In this document: piece by piece, positions 57,632 through 64,000 of the stretch
How the letters are laid out: each line of letters opens with the position of its first letter
How positions within the stretch are numbered: position 1 is the first letter of the stretch
Assembly (NCBI GenBank): GCA_958298945.1
Contig: OY282605.1
Coordinates: forward strand, 118,788,267-118,852,266
DNA from: Atherix ibis
Lineage: Eukaryota; Arthropoda; Insecta; Diptera; Athericidae
Length of the DNA: 64,000 nucleotides
Direction: 5' to 3'
Made by a program: the position numbers and the translations under genes
Notes under the pieces: generated by a model
Database searches by the model: none
What the model was told of the DNA's origin: nothing
What the model saw: only the letters and a program-made list of their open reading frames with translations

Positions 57632-57789
57632 ACAATGGCGAACAGCAACCAAAACGGGGTACAGTTCTTTCGTCAACGTAAGTCTTATCTTTAATTTTCA
57701 GTCCTGCTCGTAGTACTGCGAAAGTATTTTAATTTTTTTAATGTTGTTTATTGTAGCAGAATTGTCGAAATTGGGATCGGCGATAAGGT
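57632..57789 (+). other. Possible 5' exons of an unrecognised host gene
   Basis: An ATG in good context (ACACAATGGCGAACAGC, about 57635) opens MANSNQNGVQFFRQ and is followed by a textbook donor GTAAGT (57679). About 80 bases later comes a pyrimidine-rich acceptor (TTGTTTATTGTAG). A short exon reading LSKLGSAIR in the same frame ends at GTAAAT (about 57789). The next candidate exon would be at about 59240, with a mariner in the intron between. I do not recognise the protein and the downstream frame does not join cleanly, so this is tentative. Confidence 0.35.
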
Positions 57790-57991
57790 AAATATTTTAG
57801 TAAAATTAAAAAAATTGAATTAAGCATACTCATCGCGATTGTGTTTAATTTTCTTTGATCTTTTTGAGTCAAAATTATTGTCTGCAATTCGCAATTTTTT
57901 TTTTGGGGGGTTTAAAGCTGCACACTTTAAATCTATGAAATGCAGCAGAAATATAATGGGACTGTTTTTTAAGAATTTTATATTATTTTTA

Positions 57992-59212
57992 TACCAGGTG
58001 TATATGCTTAAATCCGCTGTTTGGTCATAGATGGCGTGAGTGAGCGTATTAAGCTACCATGAACACGCCATACTTTTTTTTATGAGTTTGACATCTGTCA
58101 ACATTAATCAGTGCACATTGTCAGCAATTTCGTACAACAACATACATTTTTCCTTTAGTAATCATGTCTAGTTTTGTGCCAGAAAAAGAGCATATGCGGG
58201 AAGCTATGCTTTTCTGCTTCAATTTGAAGAAATCGGCTGCGGAAGAAATCGGCTGCTTTATCGGAAACAGCGTGCCGAGATTGATTTCGTCGGTTTAAAG
58301 ACGGAAATTTTGACTTGCGGGACAAAAAGCGTGAAAATCCGCCTAGGAAGGTTGAGAACCATCAATTGCAGGCTCTTTTGGACGAAGACGATACCCAATC
58401 GCAAAAAATGCTCACGGAGTAATTAAAATGCTCGCGGTTACTCAACCAGCCATTTCCATGCGTCTGCGTGCCTTGGGGAACATTGAAAAGATCCGAAAAT
58501 GGGTTCCGCATGAATTGAACGATAGGCAGATGGAGTGACGCCAAAACACATGCGAAATATTGCTCGCCAGACAAAAAAGAAAGTCGTTCCTCGCCAGACA
58601 AAAAAGAAAAGATCGGATTGTGACAGGCGATGAAAATTGGATATATTTCGAGAATCCTAAACGCAAGAAATCATGGGTTGATCCCGGCCAACCATCAACA
58701 TCTTCCCCAAGACCAAATTGCTTCGGACGGAAAACGATGCTGTGCGTTTGGTGGGATCAGCAGGGTATCGTCTACTGTGAGATGTTGAAACCTGGTGAAA
58801 CTGTCAATACCCACCGCTACCACCAACAACTGATCAAATTGCACTGTGGTCTGCGTGAAAAAAGGACGGATTATCAACAACGCACCATCGCACACGTCGA
58901 AAATGGTCCGAAACTACTTGGAAACACTCAACTGGGAGGTGCTACCCCTCCCTGCTTATTCACCAGACCTGGTCCCTTCCGACTACCACTTGTTTTCGTC
59001 GATAGGCCACGCGCTCGCTGAGCAGCACTTCGATTCTTACCACTTGTTGAGTGGTTTGCCTCGAAAGAGAAGGCATTTTTTTAGCGTGGCATCCACAAAT
59101 TGCCCGAGAGATGGGAAAAATGTGTAGCTAGCGAGAGCAAATACTTTGAATAAATTTGTTTTTTGCTTTCTACAATATAAAAAACAGCGGATTTAAGCTT
59201 ATACACCTGGTA
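57992..59212 (+). mobile_element. Mariner family 'ACCAGGTG', copy 2, defective
   Basis: Complete ends, TACCAGGTGTATATGCTTAA and its complement, 1.22 kb. If the exon candidates on either side are real, it lies in an intron. Sister of 45030-46302. Confidence 0.88.
58164..59153 (+). pseudogene. Mariner transposase, multiple frameshifts
   Basis: Begins MSSFVPEKEHMREAMLFCFN (ATG 58164) and ends with YFE before the stop at 59151. It keeps TGDENWIYFENPKRKKSW (first Asp) and YSPDLVPSDYHLF (third Asp). The segment with the second Asp is lost: the reading runs from GLREKRTDYQQRT straight to APSHTSKMVRNYL. A 21-base duplication (RQKRKSFLARQKRK) is visible near 58570-58610. Confidence 0.82.
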
Positions 59213-59237
59213 CATTAATAATATTCTTTTTACAGGA

Positions 59238-59394
59238 GTGATAGCTAAACATCATCGGAGGAGCAGTGTTGGAAGTTTTCAACTGAAAACTGAGGATTCA
59301 CGGGAATCCCCTTTTCCAATATAACCTCGTTAATGAAGATGGTCGTGTGACAGTGGGCGTTGTTCGACCTAACGCGAAGAACTCCTTTTTGTAA
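59238..59394 (+). other. Possible downstream exon of the unrecognised gene
   Basis: Follows TTCTTTTTACAG and ends at a donor-like GTAAGG (59394). One frame reads VIAKHHRRSSVGSFQLKTED; after a shift another reads NLVNEDGRVTVGVVRPNAKN. Both have coding character, but a frame change is required between them and neither joins in frame to the exon ending at 57789. It could be a pseudogenised exon, an assembly error or a relic of something else. Confidence 0.3.
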
Positions 59395-59415
59395 GGATGG
59401 TCAAGTTTCAAGGAC

Positions 59416-60265
59416 TACGAGGTCTGTTCAAAAAGTATTGCGAATTTTTAATTTTCGTGGGTTACGTATATTCGATTTTCGATTTTTTTGTGGTGTCATG
59501 TTGGTACTTATTTTTTTGTGGTGTTATGTTTTAGCTCTTCGAGTTTTGCCCATTCCAAAAAATGTATCAAAGAATCTGTTTCGGGAACAAACAAAAGTCA
59601 CAGGGGGCCAGATCTGGGGAATACGGTGGCTGCGGCATTATTAGTGTATTGTTTTTGGCCAAAAATTCGCGCACAAGTAACGATGCGTGAGCAGGGGCGT
59701 TTTCATGGTGCAAAAGCCAATGTTTGTTCTTCCACAAATACGGGCATTTCTGGGGGATTGCTTGGCGCAACTTGCGCATAACTTGCAGATAATATTCCTT
59801 ATTGACCGTTCTACCCTGTGGTAAGAACTCATGATGCACCACGCCCCTGCAATCGAAGAAAACTGTAAGCAAAACCTTCACATTCGATCGAACTTGGCGC
59901 GCTTTTTTAGGTTTTGGCTTGTGCGGCAGCTTTCATTGGGATGATTGAGCTCTGGTTTCCTCGTCATAACCATAATGATGCGTCACTAGTTATGACTCTC
60001 TGGAGCAAATTTGGGTGGTCGCGAACAGAGTCCAACAGCTCCTTAGCAATGTTAATGCGATGCTGTTTTTGGTCGAAAATCAAAAAATTTTTCGATGGGC
60101 AAAAATCGAAGACGAGCCAAAACACGTGCAAATAAAGCAGCTGTCAACAATTAACTGAACATTCAAAATGGCCGAACTTGTCGCCATAAGTGAGAGACAT
60201 GAGTACCAACATAACACAACAAAAAAATCGAAAATCGAATATACGTAACCCATGGAAATTCAAAA
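59416..60265 (-). mobile_element. Mariner family 'ACGAGGTCTG', copy 5, reversed
   Basis: Left end intact (TACGAGGTCTGTTCAAAAAG). The right end has lost its last 30 bases but keeps the long 5'-arm sequence (60105-60262). The minus-strand transposase at 59881-59567 keeps VKVLLTVFFDCRGVVHHEFL, HHENAPAHASLLVREFLAKN (second Asp changed to Glu) and PPYSPDLAPCDF. Confidence 0.8.
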
Positions 60266-60415
60266 ACTTATCAGCTTCAATGTTAACCGACGGTCTGACC
60301 TTATAAGAACAGCCCCTTCTCCCTCTATCGCGGTCAATATTTTCATAAGTTTTCAATTTTGATTGCCTCCCTGAGCGGGGTTCTTCTACCACTGCTTCTC
60401 GGCCCATCAAAAATG
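60266..60415 (-). mobile_element. Mariner N-terminal fragment
   Basis: Minus strand reads GREAVVEEPRSGRQSKLKTYENIDRDR and a VRSDRRLT-like continuation, the linker between the helix-turn-helix domains of mariner transposases. It is joined to the broken end of the element at 59416-60265. Confidence 0.5.
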
Positions 60416-62100
60416 ATTTATGCCACCGAGAAAACTAGTGCACTTGATTAGGAATGTTTACAAAATTTGATGACACATTCTTGCGGTATTTTTTATAATG
60501 CACTACATAACCACAATTTCACATACCCCACTCTACAGAGTCGCGTAGGTACCAGACCAACAGTATCGCGTTGATCCAGAATAGACTAACGAGTAAGCTA
60601 TGTGAAGGAGAGGTCCTTAGTATTGCCAGATCGATCGCTCTCAGTAATGGCATATTTATTATTGTTCTGCCATACTGCGTATTTTTTAGTAAAATGTTTC
60701 TAGCATAAAAGCTATGTGAAGTGGAAGTCTGTTGTATTTTTAGAGCGATCTCAATAATGCTAGTCTCATTACTTTTATGCCAAAACACGTATTGTTCATT
60801 TGTTTTGAGTAATAATTTTCAGATCTTATAAAAAAATCAAAAAAATTGGCCAAAAATTCAGATTCTTATAAAGATCTAAAAAATTTTACAACTTATAAAA
60901 AATTAACTACTCCCTACTCCGAAGAGATTTTTTGTTTAAGTCAGAACTCATTATCATTGATTTATGCTAATTTAAAAGTGCACGCTACTCATTATTTTTT
61001 CCTTTTAAAATAACAAATATAAAATTTACATCATCAAAAAAAAAAAAAATTCCAATCAAAAATGAATATTGTTATAATACACAACCATAATTTTATGAGA
61101 AAAATCTTTAAATTATATTAAAAATTTCCATTCAATTTATAAGCATGCATATACACCTGTTTAGGTAAAAGGAATTTGATCATAGAAGTGGACAAGAAAT
61201 TATCTCGTCTTTTTGTGATGATAATCCTCATATTTGATGTTTTTCTACTTTTACAAAAGTCGTCTGAATTTTTTTTTTTTTCAAATTAAATTCATGTCAA
61301 ATTATTTTTATCGATATTACTAGTTTAGCTTTTTTATACAATTTGATCAACAATATTAATAATAATAAAAAAAATTACAATAAAAAATATAACAAAAAAA
61401 AAGAATACAATTTACGAGGCTTTTAATCTTTTGATATCATATTCGTTAATAAAGAATATTTTTTTTAGACCACTGAATAGACCAAAAAAAAACAGGTGCA
61501 TAACAGAGTTGATGTGATCGTATTAATAATATTATGAGCTACCTACACACAAATCTCAATAGATAAGAGATAAATAATGGCTCCAATCTTCTTTGATGGA
61601 GTTGATCTGTTGTTTCTTCTCAAACTCTCGACAATGCCGTTGTTATCGAATCTGAAAATATCTCATTTGTCTTCTTATTATAAATGAGGTAATTTTTTTT
61701 TACCTTTCAAAGTTACTATCAATATTATTAATAATTACTACTATTGTTATGAGTAGCAAGTTTTAAGATGCAGTTCGAGTGTCATTGTGTCTGTGTTAAT
61801 CTTTGGTAGTCACCAGTTTCAATAAGGAGATTATACATAATTCTCCTGCTTGGTTTTTTTTTTTTAATTTTTAACTAAAATACATTTCAGTTAATAATAA
61901 GAATAAAAGTTTTTAAAAAGTTTAATTATCAAATATGTTTAGAAGTGGATCTTAAAAAGAGTACAAAAGTTCTTTTATTTTTATTTTTATGAAAATGTGC
62001 AAGATTTATAAAAAAATATGTTAAAAACATATAATTTCAGGTGGTTCTAATAAAGTTTATAATTTTTTGAAAAGTAATCTTTTAAATAAAATAAGAAAAT
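60416..62100. other. AT-rich intergenic DNA
   Basis: Nothing recognised. Confidence 0.4.
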
Positions 62101-62139
62101 TTTAGAATTTTGGGTTAAGCTTGGTGAATTGAAGTTTCC

Positions 62140-64000
62140 TCACTCCTTACCGAGAGGCGGTGAAAGACTACTTTCGCCCAGAGAGGCTTTCTTCTGTGAG
62201 GCGAGTGAGTTGATGAGTGAGTCCTTAGAAGTATCAGAATGAGGGGTTCTTTGCATTAGATCGAAAATTGCAGATAATTGGATGATCAATCATAACAAAA
62301 CCCTATGTCACATGGCTATCTCCATCAACGAGTTTATGTTTGGGAAAACTGAATCCAAAGAGCACTTAAAAGGATCTTATTCTGATACTGTCAATAACAT
62401 CCTGCCCACTGGGATCTGTGGCCGGCCCAGCCATTTGGAATATGATGATGAATGGTCTGTTGGTGCAGTTGGAGTAGACCGGTTGTGTTGTGGTTGCATA
62501 TGCGGACGATCTTCTACTCTTGATTGAGGGGTGTTGGGGGGGGGGGGGGGGTCTGTAGTAGAGGTGGCGGGAAGCTGTAGTGGAGGTTGTGTCTGAATTG
62601 GGGAACGGAATGGGAGTGAAGGTTTCCGAAAGGAAAGCAGTGTGCATGCTGCTGAAGGGTTTTTTGGCCCAATATTTGGTTAGAGACGCTCGGGGTCTGA
62701 TACGCGCGAGAGGTAAAGTACCTTGGACTTAAAGTTGGAGAGAGGCTGAATTTTTGGCCTTACTTGCAGCGTCTAAGGGGGCGTGTGGCCGGTTTGGTTG
62801 GCATGCTAGTGCGAGTGCTTCGCAAGTAATGGGGACTTTGATCCAGAACGGTGAGAGTCCTGTATAGGAGTGTGTTTGTTCCGTGTGCGATGTATGCGTC
62901 GTGCGTACGGGCTGACACTATGCGCCACCAGTATGCGAGGGTGGGCATAAACTCAGTGCAGCGTATAGTATTTTATGCATGTTTGAATACGTGTAGGACC
63001 GTGTCAACCGAGGCGATGCAGGTTGTCATGGGAAAAATTCCATGGGATCTGGAGGTGCTGCGTGGAAGCATCCACTACCGTCTACGGCGAAGCATCCCGC
63101 TTGCTGGTTGTTCGGTTGGGAATGATGAGGTTCGGGATCTCAGTTCACGCCAGCAGCGTGTACCAGTCCTGAACAGAATGTATGAAATATGGCAACGACG
63201 ATGGGATGAGAGTGTGAATGGCAGATGGACGCATATGTTCATTCCGAATGTGTGCTTTGCGTCTGCGTGTGGATTTGAATTTGGTCTGCACGTTGGGTAT
63301 TTGCTCACGGGTCATGGCACTATGAATGGGTTCCTGTGCAGGCGTGGTCTGGCTGCTGAGGCTAGATGCCCTTGTGGGGCGGAGAAGGAGAGTGCCAAGC
63401 ATCTTCTCATAGAGTGTGGCCTGTATGGGGACTTGCGTGACTTAGGTGCGTGTGGAATCGTGCTGGATGATGAGGGTCTGGATGTGAGTGGTGTGTTGGG
63501 CGTGAGAGAGAGATATGAATGCTTGAATAGGTTTGCCGTGGCACTGTTTGAGAGAAGAATGAGAATGGTGCGTGAATGAGTGGCTGAATGACACGCAGGG
63601 TGGCTGCAACTGGGTGAAAGACTAAGGTCGATTCCGGTTGTACTTTCGGGTCTTGGTGAACCCGCGTTCCTGAGCTGGCATAGCGGTGCCTAGGAATTTA
63701 CAAGATTCCTGACCGTAGCTCAATGAGTGGAGTACAAACCGAAGTACTCTTAAAACAAAAATTGGTACCACGGTAATCGGGGGCCCCATAGTGGAACACA
63801 CTATACCCGATTGAGGTGAGTCGCTATTTGGCAGCTACGTGGTGGTTGTGGTTAATACCCATGTTGCGGGTACGGTCTTCGGATCGCAGGTGGGAGGTAA
63901 CTGGCAATAATCATTTTGCATTTATCTCGGGCAGAGGTTTAGATAGTCCTCGCCACCAGCAGGTGGAGAGTCAGCTTGTAACTGATTCTATCTGTTAACT
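62140..64000 (+). mobile_element. R1/TRAS-like LINE fragment, runs off the window
   Basis: Reverse transcriptase with an intact box, VAYADDLLLLIEG (YADD at 62499-62510), then a G-run (about 62534-62553) that shifts the frame. The post-RT part 62851-63579 is open: FVPCAMYASCVRAD, RRWDESVNGRWTHMFIPN, GYLLTGHGTMNGFLCRRGL and a zinc-binding CPCGAEKESAKHLLIEC. This order is that of R1/TRAS-type ORF2. Composition is much more GC-rich than the flank. 3' untranslated sequence follows from 63580. The 5' limit is uncertain. Confidence 0.8.
62851..63579 (+). pseudogene. R1/TRAS-like ORF2, C-terminal part
   Basis: About 240 residues open to the stop at 63577. A CCHC-like zinc finger near the end (CPCGX8HX4C) follows the WTH...LLTGHG segment characteristic of R1-group elements. 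The start is not a true initiation site but the point where the frame reopens after upstream lesions. Confidence 0.75.

Noticed and set aside
1..64000. CRISPR arrays, operons, ribosome binding sites, tRNA or rRNA genes
   Set aside because: The sequence is eukaryotic and none were seen; tandem repeats present are minisatellites and transposon arms. A tRNA scan could not be run, so a missed tRNA is possible.

Overview
The window looks like a transposon-rich, AT-rich insect chromosome segment carrying part of an Enhancer of split complex, E(spl)-C. It is most likely from a dipteran other than Drosophila; I cannot name the species. The host genes I can identify confidently are two single-exon Hairy/E(spl) bHLH-Orange repressors ending in WRPW (12783-13385 minus; 31258-31836 minus) and two single-exon Bearded-family genes (19160-19648 plus; 51032-51565 plus). 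They form two head-to-head units, each a minus-strand bHLH gene facing a plus-strand Bearded gene.

All four genes carry the signature of direct Notch targets. Upstream of each is a Su(H) paired site, YGTGGGAA then TTCCCACR, with exactly 17 bp between the octamers in every case. In both bHLH genes a proneural GCAGGTGG site follows 10 bp after the paired site. Candidate TATA and initiator elements can be placed at three or four of the promoters. The 3' regions carry Brd, K and GY boxes, the known miRNA-type repression motifs of this complex. A 19-bp element, CACGYGATCRGCACGRGTT, occurs three times: once upstream of each bHLH gene and once near 7.3 kb beside a half paired site. It reads like a double HES/E(spl) target and I do not recognise it.

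Most of the rest is mobile DNA. 1-1043: unique sequence. 1044-6724: near full-length I-clade LINE with a 15-bp target duplication, disabled by a UGA stop and a YADN reverse transcriptase box. 6740-10550: unique, with the third 19-bp element. 10555-11780: DD41D mariner relic hit by a truncated LINE copy. 12.5-20 kb: first bHLH/Bearded unit. 20.66-30.8 kb: mariner cluster, including a mariner inside a mariner and a mariner inside a DD41D relic. 31.1-35 kb: second bHLH gene and upstream DNA. 35.5-49 kb: Jockey, R1, RTE-like and mariner insertions, many nested, including one apparently intact mariner (42546-43826). 50.6-52 kb: second Bearded gene. 52.2-60.4 kb: mariner derivatives with long inverted repeats, a TCAGCC-rich repeat block and possible exons of an unrecognised host gene (57.6-59.4 kb). 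62.1 kb to the end: an R1/TRAS-like LINE fragment.

Working model: Notch/Su(H), with proneural activators at the bHLH genes, switches the four genes on. The bHLH proteins repress proneural genes and probably their own complex with Groucho. The Bearded proteins modulate Neuralized-dependent Delta signalling, and miRNAs damp all four transcripts. The sequence around the four promoters is nearly free of recognisable transposons although the intervals between them are full of them. The most interesting material is this shared cis-regulatory grammar, including the unnamed 19-bp element.
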